DNA from: Hippophae tibetana | Lineage: Eukaryota; Streptophyta; Magnoliopsida; Rosales; Elaeagnaceae | Length of the DNA stretch: 64,000 bases | Direction: 5' to 3' | NCBI GenBank assembly: GCA_037013495.1 | Contig: JAZDXN010000029.1 | Span: 2,802,501-2,866,500, forward strand | In this document: positions 13,001 through 24,626 of the stretch, in pieces | Layout of the letters: the number at the start of each line of letters is the position of its first letter | Numbering within the stretch: the first letter of the stretch is position 1 | Translations under genes and position numbers: made by a program | The notes under the pieces: generated by a model | The model's database searches: none | Told to the model about the DNA's origin: nothing | The model's input: the letters and a program-made list of their open reading frames with translations, nothing else

Positions 13001-13281
13001 AGAAGAGAAAAAGAAGAGGAGTGCTACTTTTTATTGTTTTCAATAACTTATTTGAGAAATCGCAGTTGTACCTTGAAGCGGTCATAACTTTTGACTCGTG
13101 TTTAAAAACGACTATTATAGTATATTAAACCGAAGGTCATATCGATATCCATAATCTTAGCTAACCTGGCTATATAAATTCATCACTTCATCCTAAATTC
13201 CATCATTTACATCACTTATCGAGGGTTTAAAGTTTTAATCACATATTTTACATTTTTGGTTTTATTCTATAGAGTTGTAAT
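9552..13281 (+). repeat. HOR-B copy 1, 10-mer of 3,730 bp
   Basis: GAAACGTTC at 10841, 14571 and 18301, TATCAATATCC and TACAAGAC follow a period of exactly 3,730 bp (ten monomers). Each copy holds two alphas, seven and three monomers apart (10080 and 12691; 13810 and 16421; 17540 and 20151). The left edge lies between about 9508 and 9595. Confidence 0.92.
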
Positions 13282-13436
13282 GAAGATGGATGAGCCGACC
13301 AAGTGTATGTTTAAAAATAAACTAATGAATAAGAATATAATACAAATAATTTCATGATCCAACTAAGAAAATGAGAAGCGAAAAAGAAGAGGAGTGCTAC
13401 TTTTTATTGTTTTCAATAACTTATTTGAGAAATCGC
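13064..13436 (+). repeat. Chimeric monomer at HOR-B junction 1
   Basis: The head is beta (GAAGCGG, CGTGTTTAAAA, CATCACTTCATCC, AGTTTTAATC). The tail from about 13326 is that of the monomer at 9334 (AATGAATAAG, ACTAAGAAAATGAGAAGCG). The switch lies between 13238 and 13325. The same chimera is present at 16794-17166, and an uncut beta with the same head is present at 20524. These three states define the three-copy amplification. Confidence 0.88.
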
Positions 13437-16400
13437 AATTGTACCTTGAAACGGTCATAACTTTTGACTCGTGTGTAAAAACGACTATTATAGTATATCA
13501 AACCGAAGGTCATATCGATATCCATAATCTTAGCTAACCTAGCTATATAAATTCATTACTTGATCCTAAATTCCATCATTTACATCACTTATCGAGGGTT
13601 TAAATTTTTTATCACATATTTTACATTTTTGGTTTTATTCTATAGAGTTGTAATGAAGATGGATGAGCCGACCAAGTGTATGTTTAAAAATAAACTAATG
13701 ACTAAGAATATAATACAAATAATTTCATGATACAATTAAAGAAATGAGAAGAGAAAAAGAAGAGGAGTGCTACTTTTTAATGTTTTCCATAACATATTTT
13801 AGAAATCGGAGTTGTACCTTGAAACGGTCATAACTTTTGACTCGTTTGTAAAAACGACTATAATAGTATATGAAACTGAAGGTCTTATCGATATCCATAA
13901 TCTTAGCTGACCTGGCTATATAAATTCATTACTTGATCCTAAATTCCATCATTTACATCACTTATCGAGGGTTTAAAGTTTTTATCACATATTTTACATT
14001 TTTGGTTTTATTCTATAGAGTTGTAATGAAGATGGTTGAGCCGACCAAGTGTATGTTTAAAAATAAACTAATGAATAAGAATATAATACAAATAATTTCA
14101 TGATCCAACTAAAGAAATGAGAAGAGAAAAAGAAGAGGAGTGCTACTTTTTATTGTTTTCAATAACTTATTTGAGAAATCGCAGTTGTACCTTGAAGCGG
14201 TCATAACTTTTGACTCGTGTTTAAAAACGACTATTATAGTATATTAAACCGAAGGTCATATCGATATCCATAATCTTAGCTAACCTGGCTATATAAATTC
14301 ATCACTTGATCCTAAATTCCATCATTTACAACACTTATCGAGGGTTTAAAGTTTTTATCACATATTTTAAATTTTTGGTTTTATTCTATAGAGTTGTAAT
14401 GAAGATGGATGAGCCGACCAAGTGTATGTTTAAAAATAAACTAATGAATAAGAATATAATACAAATAATTTCATGATCCAACTAAAGAAATGAGAAGCGA
14501 AAATGAAGAGGAGTGCTACTTTTTATTGTTTTCAATAACTTATTTGAGAAATCGCAGTTGTACCTTGAAACGTTCATAACTTTTGACTCGTGTGTAAAAA
14601 CGTCTATTATAGTATATCAAACCGAAGGTCATATCAATATCCATAATCTTAGCTAACCTAGCTATATAAATTCATTACTTGATCCTAAATTCCATCATTT
14701 ACAAGACTTATCGAGGGTTTAAAGTTTTTATCACATATTTTACATTTTTGGTTTTATTCTATAGAGTTGTAATGAAGATGGATGAGCCGACCAAGTGTAT
14801 GTTTAAAAATAAACTAATGAATAAGAATATAATACAAATAATTTCATGATCCAACTAAAGAAATGAGAACCGAAAAAGAAGAGGAGTGCTACTTTTTATT
14901 GTTTTCAATAACTTATTTGAGAAATCACAGTTGTACCTTGAAACGGTCATAACTTTTGACTCGTGTGTAAAAACGACTATTATAGTATATTAAACCGAAG
15001 GTCATATCGATATCCATAATCTTCGCTGACCTGGCTATATAAATTCATTACTTGATCCTAAATTCAATCATTTACATCACTTATCGAGGGTTTAAAGTTT
15101 TTATCACATATTTTACATTTTTGGTTTTATTCTATAGAGTTGTAATGAAGATGGATGAGCCGACCAAGTGTATGTTTAAAAATAAACTAATGAATAAGAA
15201 TATAATACAAATAATTTCATGATCCAACTAAAGAAATGAGAAGCGAAAATGAAGAGGAGTGCTACTTTTTATTGTTTTCAATAACTTATTTGAGAAATCG
15301 GAGTTGTACCTTGAAACGGTCATAACTTTTGACTCGTGTGTAAAAACGTCTATTATAGTATATCAAACCGAAGGTCATATCGATATCCATAATCTTAGCT
15401 AACCTAGCTATATAAATTCATTACTTGATCCTAAATTCCATCATTTACAACACTTATCGAGGGTTTAAAGTTTTTATCACATATTTTACATTTTTGGTTT
15501 TATTCTATAGAGTTGTAATGAAGATGGATGAGCCGACCAAGTGTATGTTTAAAAATAAACTAATGAATAAGAATATAATACAAATAATTTCATGATCCAA
15601 CTAAATAAATGCGAACCGAAAAAGAAGAGGAGTGCTACTTTTTATTGTTTTCAATAACTTATTTGAGAAATCACAGTTGTACCTTGAAACGGTCATAACT
15701 TTTGACTCGTGTGTAAAAACGACTATTATAGTATATCAAACCGAAGGTCATATCGATATCCATAATCTTGGCTAACCTAGCTATATAAATTCATTACTTG
15801 ATCCTAAATTCCATCATTTACATCACTTATCGAGGGTTTAAATTTTTTATCACATATTTTACATTTTTGGTTTTATTCTATAGAGTTGTAATGAAGATGG
15901 ATGAGCCGACCAAGTGTATGTTTAAAACTAAACTAATGAATAAGAATATAATACAAATAATTTCATGATCCAACTAATAAAATGAGAAGCGAAAAAGAAG
16001 AGGAGTGCTACTTTTTATTGTTTTCAATAACTTATTTGAGAAATCGCAATTGTACCTTGAAACGGTCATAACTTTTGACTCGTGTGTAAAAACGACTATT
16101 ATAGTATATCAAACCGAAGGTCATATCGATATCCATAATCTTAGCTAACCTAGCTATATAAATTCATTACTTGATCCTAAATTCCATCATTTACATCACT
16201 TATCGAGGGTTTAAATTTTTTATCACATATTTTACATTTTTGGTTTTATTCTATAGAGTTGTAATGAAGATGGATGAGCCGACCAAGTGTATGTTTAAAA
16301 ATAAACTAATGACTAAGAATATAATACAAATAATTTCATGATACAATTAAAGAAATGAGAAGAGAAAAAGAAGAGGAGTGCTACTTTTTAATGTTTTCCA

Positions 16401-17011
16401 TAACATATTTTAGAAATCGGAGTTGTACCTTGAAACGGTCATAACTTTTGACTCGTTTATAAAAACGACTATAATAGTATATGAAACTGAAGGTCTTATC
16501 GATATCCATAATCTTAGCTGACCTGGCTATATAAATTCATTACTTGATCCTAAATTCCATCATTTACATCACTTATCGAGGGTTTAAAGTTTTTATCACA
16601 TATTTTACATTTTTGGTTTTATTCTATAGAGTTGTAATGAAGATGGTTGAGCCGACCAAGTGTATGTTTAAAAATAAACTAATGAATAAGAATATAATAC
16701 AAATAATTTCATGATCCAACTAAAGAAATGAGAAGAGAAAAAGAAGAGGAGTGCTACTTTTTATTGTTTTCAATAACTTATTTGAGAAATCGCAGTTGTA
16801 CCTTGAAGCGGTCATAACTTTTGACTCGTGTTTAAAAACGACTATTATAGTATATTAAACCGAAGGTCATATCGATATCCATAATCTTAGCTAACCTGGC
16901 TATATAAATTCATCACTTCATCCTAAATTCCATCATTTACATCACTTATCGAGGGTTTAAAGTTTTAATCACATATTTTACATTTTTGGTTTTATTCTAT
17001 AGAGTTGTAAT
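13282..17011 (+). repeat. HOR-B copy 2, 10-mer of 3,730 bp
   Basis: This matches copy 1 at every diagnostic site I compared. One private base is clear: TTTAAAACTAAAC near 15921 where the others read TTTAAAAATAAAC. The entry junction lies in the chimeric monomer at 13064. Confidence 0.91.
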
Positions 17012-17166
17012 GAAGATGGATGAGCCGACCAAGTGTATGTTTAAAAATAAACTAATGAATAAGAATATAATACAAATAATTTCATGATCCAACTAAGAAA
17101 ATGAGAAGCGAAAAAGAAGAGGAGTGCTACTTTTTATTGTTTTCAATAACTTATTTGAGAAATCGC
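16794..17166 (+). repeat. Chimeric monomer at HOR-B junction 2
   Basis: This is the second copy of the beta-head plus GAATAAG/ACTAAGAAAATG-tail chimera, 3,730 bp after the first. It shares CATCACTTCATCC and the same switch interval. Confidence 0.88.
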
Positions 17167-20100
17167 AATTGTACCTTGAAACGGTCATAACTTTTGACTC
17201 GTGTGTAAAAACGACTATTATAGTATATCAAACCGAAGGTCATATCGATATCCATAATCTTAGCTAACCTAGCTATATAAATTCATTACTTGATCCTAAA
17301 TTCCATCATTTACATCACTTATCGAGGGTTTAAATTTTTTATCACATATTTTACATTTTTGGTTTTATTCTATAGAGTTGTAATGAAGATGGATGAGCCG
17401 ACCAAGTGTATGTTTAAAAATAAACTAATGACTAAGAATATAATACAAATAATTTCATGATACAATTAAAGAAATGAGAAGAGAAAAAGAAGAGGAGTGC
17501 TACTTTTTAATGTTTTCCATAACATATTTTAGAAATCGGAGTTGTACCTTGAAACGGTCATAACTTTTGACTCGTTTGTAAAAACGACTATAATAGTATA
17601 TGAAACTGAAGGTCTTATCGATATCCATAATCTTAGCTGACCTGGCTATATAAATTCATTACTTGATCCTAAATTCCATCATTTACATCACTTATCGAGG
17701 GTTTAAAGTTTTTATCACATATTTTACATTTTTGGTTTTATTCTATAGAGTTGTAATGAAGATGGTTGAGCCGACCAAGTGTATGTTTAAAAATAAACTA
17801 ATGAATAAGAATATAATACAAATAATTTCATGATCCAACTAAAGAAATGAGAAGAGAAAAAGAAGAGGAGTGCTACTTTTTATTGTTTTCAATAACTTAT
17901 TTGAGAAATCGCAGTTGTACCTTGAAGCGGTCATAACTTTTGACTCGTGTTTAAAAACGACTATTATAGTATATTAAACCGAAGGTCATATCGATATCCA
18001 TAATCTTAGCTAACCTGGCTATATAAATTCATCACTTGATCCTAAATTCCATCATTTACAACATTTATCGAGGGTTTAAAGTTTTTATCACATATTTTAA
18101 ATTTTTGGTTTTATTCTATAGAGTTGTAATGAAGATGGATGAGCCGACCAAGTGTATGTTTAAAAATAAACTAATGAATAAGAATATAATACAAATAATT
18201 TCATGATCCAACTAAAGAAATGAGAAGCGAAAATGAAGAGGAGTGCTACTTTTTATTGTTTTCAATAACTTATTTGAGAAATCGCAGTTGTACCTTGAAA
18301 CGTTCATAACTTTTGACTCGTGTGTAAAAACGTCTATTATAGTATATCAAACCGAAGGTCATATCAATATCCATAATCTTAGCTAACCTAGCTATATAAA
18401 TTCATTACTTGATCCTAAATTCCATCATTTACAAGACTTATCGAGGGTTTAAAGTTTTTATCACATATTTTACATTTTTGGTTTTATTCTATAGAGTTGT
18501 AATGAAGATGGATGAGCCGACCAAGTGTATGTTTAAAAATAAACTAATGAATAAGAATATAATACAAATAATTTCATGATCCAACTAAAGAAATGAGAAC
18601 CGAAAAAGAAGAGGAGTGCTACTTTTTATTGTTTTCAATAACTTATTTGAGAAATCACAGTTGTACCTTGAAACGGTCATAACTTTTGACTCGTGTGTAA
18701 AAACGACTATTATAGTATATTAAACCGAAGGTCATATCGATATCCATAATCTTCGCTGACCTGGCTATATAAATTCATTACTTGATCCTAAATTCAATCA
18801 TTTACATCACTTATCGAGGGTTTAAAGTTTTTATCACATATTTTACATTTTTGGTTTTATTCTATAGAGTTGTAATGAAGATGGATGAGCCGACCAAGTG
18901 TATGTTTAAAAATAAACTAATGAATAAGAATATAATACAAATAATTTCATGATCCAACTAAAGAAATGAGAAGCGAAAATGAAGAGGAGTGCTACTTTTT
19001 ATTGTTTTCAATAACTTATTTGAGAAATCGCAGTTGTACCTTGAAACGGTCATAACTTTTGACTCGTGTGTAAAAACGTCTATTATAGTATATCAAACCG
19101 AAGGTCATATCGATATCCATAATCTTAGCTAACCTAGCTATATAAATTCATTACTTGATCCTAAATTCCATCATTTACAACACTTATCGAGGGTTTAAAG
19201 TTTTTATCACATATTTTACATTTTTGGTTTTATTCTATAGAGTTGTAATGAAGATGGATGAGCCGACCAAGTGTATGTTTAAAAATAAACTAATGAATAA
19301 GAATATAATACAAATAATTTCATGATCCAACTAAATAAATGCGAACCGAAAAAGAAGAGGAGTGCTACTTTTTATTGTTTTCAATAACTTATTTGAGAAA
19401 TCACAGTTGTACCTTGAAACGGTCATAACTTTTGACTCGTGTGTAAAAACGACTATTATAGTATATCAAACCGAAGGTCATATCGATATCCATAATCTTG
19501 GCTAACCTAGCTATATAAATTCATTACTTGATCCTAAATTCCATCATTTACATCACTTATCGAGGGTTTAAATTTTTTATCACATATTTTACATTTTTGG
19601 TTTTATTCTATAGAGTTGTAATGAAGATGGATGAGCCGACCAAGTGTATGTTTAAAAATAAACTAATGAATAAGAATATAATACAAATAATTTCATGATC
19701 CAACTAATAAAATGAGAAGCGAAAAAGAAGAGGAGTGCTACTTTTTATTGTTTTCAATAACTTATTTGAGAAATCGCAATTGTACCTTGAAACGGTCATA
19801 ACTTTTGACTCGTGTGTAAAAACGACTATTATAGTATATCAAACCGAAGGTCATATCGATATCCATAATCTTAGCTAACCTAGCTATATAAATTCATTAC
19901 TTGATCCTAAATTCCATCATTTACATCACTTATCGAGGGTTTAAATTTTTTATCACATATTTTACATTTTTGGTTTTATTCTATAGAGTTGTAATGAAGA
20001 TGGATGAGCCGACCAAGTGTATGTTTAAAAATAAACTAATGACTAAGAATATAATACAAATAATTTCATGATACAATTAAAGAAATGAGAAGAGAAAAAG

Positions 20101-20741
20101 AAGAGGAGTGCTACTTTTTAATGTTTTCCATAACATATTTTAGAAATCGGAGTTGTACCTTGAAACGGTCATAACTTTTGACTCGTTTATAAAAACGACT
20201 ATAATAGTATATGAAACTGAAGGTCTTATCGATATCCATAATCTTAGCTGACCTGGCTATATAAATTCATTACTTGATCCTAAATTCCATCATTTACATC
20301 ACTTATCGAGGGTTTAAAGTTTTTATCACATATTTTACATTTTTGGTTTTATTCTATAGAGTTGTAATGAAGATGGTTGAGCCGACCAAGTGTATGTTTA
20401 AAAATAAACTAATGAATAAGAATATAATACAAATAATTTCATGATCCAACTAAAGAAATGAGAAGAGAAAAAGAAGAGGAGTGCTACTTTTTATTGTTTT
20501 CAATAACTTATTTGAGAAATCGCAGTTGTACCTTGAAGCGGTCATAACTTTTGACTCGTGTTTAAAAACGACTATTATAGTATATTAAACCGAAGGTCAT
20601 ATCGATATCCATAATCTTAGCTAACCTGGCTATATAAATTCATCACTTCATCCTAAATTCCATCATTTACATCACTTATCGAGGGTTTAAAGTTTTAATC
20701 ACATATTTTACATTTTTGGTTTTATTCTATAGAGTTGTAAT
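17012..20741 (+). repeat. HOR-B copy 3, 10-mer of 3,730 bp
   Basis: This is the third copy. Private differences include ACATTTATCG at 18061 (ACACTTATCG in the others) and GCAGTTG at 19031-19036, where copies 1 and 2 have GGAGTTG (11571 and 15301). It ends inside the monomer at 20524, which carries a normal beta tail (TAATAACTAAG) and not the copied tail seen at 13064 and 16794. Confidence 0.9.
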
Positions 20742-22015
20742 GAAGATGGATGAGCCGACCAAGTGTATGTTTAAAAATAAACTAATAACTAAGAATATAA
20801 TACAAATAATTTCATTATCCAACTAAAGAAATGAGAAAAGAAAAAGAAGAGGAGTGCTACTTTTTATTGTTTTCAATAACTTATTTGAGAAATCGCAGTT
20901 GTACCTTGAAACGGTCATAATTTTTGACTCGTGTGTAAAAACGACTATTATAGTATATCAAACCGAAGGTCATATCGATATCCATAATCTTAGCTAACCT
21001 AGCTATATAAATTCATTACTTGATCCTAAATTCCATCATTTAAATCACTTATCGAGGGTTTAAAGTTTTTATCACATATTTTACATTTTTGGTTTTATTC
21101 TATAGAGTTGTAATGAAGATGGATGAGCCGACCAAGTGTATGTTTAAAAATAAACTAATGAATAAGAATATAATACAAATAATTTCATGATCCAACTAAA
21201 GAAATGAGAAGCGAAAAAGAAGAGGAGTGCTACTTTTTATTGTTTTCAATAACTTATTTGAGAAATCGCAGTTGTACCTTGAAACGGTCATAACTTTTGA
21301 CTCGTGCGTAAAAACGACTATTATAGTATATCAAACCGAAGGTCATATCGATATCCATAATCTTAGCTAACCTAGCTATATAAATTCATTACTTGATCCT
21401 AAATTCCATCATTTACATCACTTATCGAGGGTTTAAATTTTTTATCACATATTTTACATTTTTGGTTTTATTCTATAGAGTTGTAATGAAGATGGATGAG
21501 CCGACCAAGTGTATGTTTAAAAATAAACTAATGACTAAGAATATAATACAAATAATTTCATGATACAATTAAAGAAATGAGAAGAGAAAAAGAAGAGGAG
21601 TGCTACTTTTTAATGTTTTCCATAACATATTTTAGAAATCGGAGTTGTACCTTGAAACGGTCATAACTTTTGACTCGTTTATAAAAACGACTATAATAGT
21701 ATATGAAACTGAAGGTCTTATCGATATCCATAATCTTAGCTGACCTGGCTATATAAATTCATTACTTGATCCTAAATTCCATCATTTACATCACTTATCG
21801 AGGGTTTAAAGTTTTTATCACATATTTTACATTTTTGGTTTTATTCTATAGAGTTGTAATGAAGATGGTTGAGCCGACCAAGTGTATGTTTAAAAATAAA
21901 CTAATGAATAAGAATATAATACAAATAATTTCATGATCCAACTAAAGAAATGAGAAGAGAAAAAGAAGAGGAGTGCTACTTTTTATTGTTTTCAATAACT
22001 TATTTGAGAAATCGC
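20524..22015 (+). repeat. HOR-C copy 1, 4-mer of 1,492 bp
   Basis: The order is beta (CATCACTTCATCC, TTCATTATCC), a monomer with CATAATTTTTGAC and TTTAAATCAC, a CGTGCG gamma-tailed monomer, and alpha with CGTTTAT. TTCATTATCC at 20811 and 22303 gives the 1,492-bp period. Confidence 0.9.
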
Positions 22016-23507
22016 AGTTGTACCTTGAAGCGGTCATAACTTTTGACTCGTGTTTAAAAACGACTATTATAGTATATTAAACCGAAGGTCATATCGATAT
22101 CCATAATCTTAGCTAACCTGGCTATATAAATTCATCACTTCATCCTAAATTCCATCATTTACATCACTTATCGAGGGTTTAAAGTTTTAATCACATATTT
22201 TACATTTTTGGTTTTATTCTATAGAGTTGTAATGAAGATGGATGAGCCGACCAAGTGTATGTTTAAAAATAAACTAATAACTAAGAATATAATACAAATA
22301 ATTTCATTATCCAACTAAAGAAATGAGAAAAGAAAAAGAAGAGGAGTGCTACTTTTTATTGTTTTCAATAACTTATTTGAGAAATCGCAGTTGTACCTTG
22401 AAACGGTCATAATTTTTGACTCGTGTGTAAAAACGACTATTATAGTATATCAAACCGAAGGTCATATCGATATCCATAATCTTAGCTAACCTAGCTATAT
22501 AAATTCATTACTTGATCCTAAATTCCATCATTTAAATCACTTATCGAGGGTTTAAAGTTTTTATCACATATTTTACATTTTTGGTTTTATTCTATAGAGT
22601 TGTAATGAAGATGGATGAGCCGACCAAGTGTATGTTTAAAAATAAACTAATGAATAAGAATATAATACAAATAATTTCATGATCCAACTAAAGAAATGAG
22701 AAGCGAAAAAGAAGAGGAGTGCTACTTTTTATTGTTTTCAATAACTTATTTGAGAAATCGCAGTTGTACCTTGAAACGGTCATAACTTTTGACTCGTGCG
22801 TAAAAACGACTATTATAGTATATCAAACCGAAGGTCATATCGATATCCATAATCTTAGCAAACCTAGCTATATAAATTCATTACTTGATCCTAAATTCCA
22901 TCATTTACATCACTTATCGAGGGTTTAAATTTTTTATCACATATTTTACATTTTTGGTTTTATTCTATAGAGTTGTAATGAAGATGGATGAGCCGACCAA
23001 GTGTATGTTTAAAAATAAACTAATGACTAAGAATATAATACAAATAATTTCATGATACAATTAAAGAAATGAGAAGAGAAAAAGAAGAGGAGTGCTACTT
23101 TTTAATGTTTTCCATAACATATTTTAGAAATCGGAGTTGTACCTTGAAACGGTCATAACTTTTGACTCGTTTATAAAAACGACTATAATAGTATATGAAA
23201 CTGAAGGTCTTACCGATATCCATAATCTTAGCTGACCTGGCTATATAAATTCATTACTTGATCCTAAATTCCATCATTTACATCACTTATCGAGGGTTTA
23301 AAGTTTTTATCACATATTTTACATTTTTGGTTTTATTCTATAGAGTTGTAATGAAGATGGTTGAGCCGACCAAGTGTATGTTTAAAAATAAACTAATGAA
23401 TAAGAATATAATACAAATAATTTCATGATCCAACTAAAGAAATGAGAAGAGAAAAAGAAGAGGAGTGCTACTTTTTATTGTTTTCAATAACTTATTTGAG
23501 AAATCGC
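22016..23507 (+). repeat. HOR-C copy 2, 4-mer of 1,492 bp
   Basis: This repeats the previous four monomers with CATAATTTTTGAC and TTCATTATCC in place. Two private changes are visible: AGCAAACC at 22858-22865 (AGCTAACC elsewhere), which removes a stop codon and creates the window's longest open frame, and CTTACCGATATCC in the alpha at 23135. Confidence 0.88.
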
Positions 23508-24626
23508 AGTTGTACCTTGAAGCGGTCATAACTTTTGACTCGTGTGTAAAAACGACTATTATAGTATATCAAACCGAAGGTCATGTCGATATCCATAATC
23601 TTAGCTAACCTAGATATATAAATTCATTACTTGATCCTCAATTCCATCATTTACATCACTTATCGAGGGTTTAAAGTTTTTATCACATATTTTACATTTT
23701 TGGTTTTATTCTATAGAGTTGTAATGAATATGGATGAGCCGACCAAGTGTATGTTTAAAAATAAACTAATGAATAAGAATATAATACAAATAATTTCATG
23801 ATACAATTAAAGAAATGAGAAGAGAAAAAGAAGAGGAGTGCTACTTTTTAATGTTTTCCATAACATATTTTAGAAATCGGAGTTGTACCTTGAAACGGTC
23901 ATAACTTTTGACTCGTTTATAAAAACGACTATAATAGTATATGAAACTGAAGGTCTTACCGATATCCATAATCTTAGCTGACCTGGCTATATAAATTCAT
24001 TACTTGATCCTAAATTCCATCATTTACATCACTTATCGAGGGTTTAAAGTTTTTATCACATATTTTACATTTTTGGTTTTATTCTATAGAGTTGTAATGA
24101 AGATGGTTGAGCCGACCAAGTGTATGTTTAAAAATAAACTAATGAATAAGAATATAATACAAATAATTTCATGATCCAACTAAAGAAATGAGAAGAGAAA
24201 AAGAAGAGGAGTGCTACTTTTTATTGTTTTCAATAACTTATTTGAGAAATCGCAGTTGTACCTTGAAGCGGTCATAACTTTTGACTCGTGTTTAAAAACG
24301 ACTATTATAGTATATCAAACCGAAGGTCATATTGATATCCATAATCTTAGCTAACCTGGCTATATAAATTCATCACTTGATCCTAAATTCCATCATTTAC
24401 ATCACTTATCGAGGGTTTAAAGTTTTTATCACATATTTTACATTTTTGGTTTTATTCTATAGAGTTGTAATGAAGATGGATGAGCCGACCAAGTGTATGT
24501 TTAAAAATAAACTAATAACTAAGAATATAATACAAATAATTTCATGATCCAACTAAAGAAATGAGAAAAGAAAAAGAAGAGGAGTGCTACTTTTTATTGT
24601 TTTCAATAACTTATTTGAGAAATCGC
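23135..24626 (+). repeat. Duplicated alpha/beta dimer (2 x 746 bp)
   Basis: The alphas at 23135 and 23881 both carry CGTTTAT and the rare CTTACCGATATCC, exactly 746 bp apart. Each is followed by a monomer with a beta head (GAAGCGG), at 23508 and 24254. The first of these departs from beta a few dozen bases in, so the duplication is clean only across alpha and the first part of beta. Confidence 0.83.
23508..23880 (+). repeat. Three-part chimeric monomer
   Basis: The start is beta (GAAGCGG at about 23522). By 23546 it reads CGTGTGTAAAA, and the rare GTCATGTCGATATCC matches the monomer at 25000, 1,492 bp away. The last ~110 bp switch to a gamma-type tail (GATACAATTAAAG, AATGTTTTCCATAACATATT) that leads into alpha. 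Private changes are CTAGATATATAAATTC, CCTCAATTCC and GAATATGG. Three sources in 373 bp imply at least two exchange or conversion events. Confidence 0.83.

Noticed and set aside
22719-22928. 69-codon open frame beginning with GTG
   Set aside because: It lies wholly inside ordinary satellite sequence and spans a monomer border. It is open only because AGCTAACC became AGCAAACC at 22860, turning the usual TAA at codon 48 into AAA. In other monomers that codon is TAA or TGA, or, where alpha reads AGCTGGCC, an upstream TAG closes the frame. The translation shows no domain, and there is no conservation, promoter or ribosome-site context.
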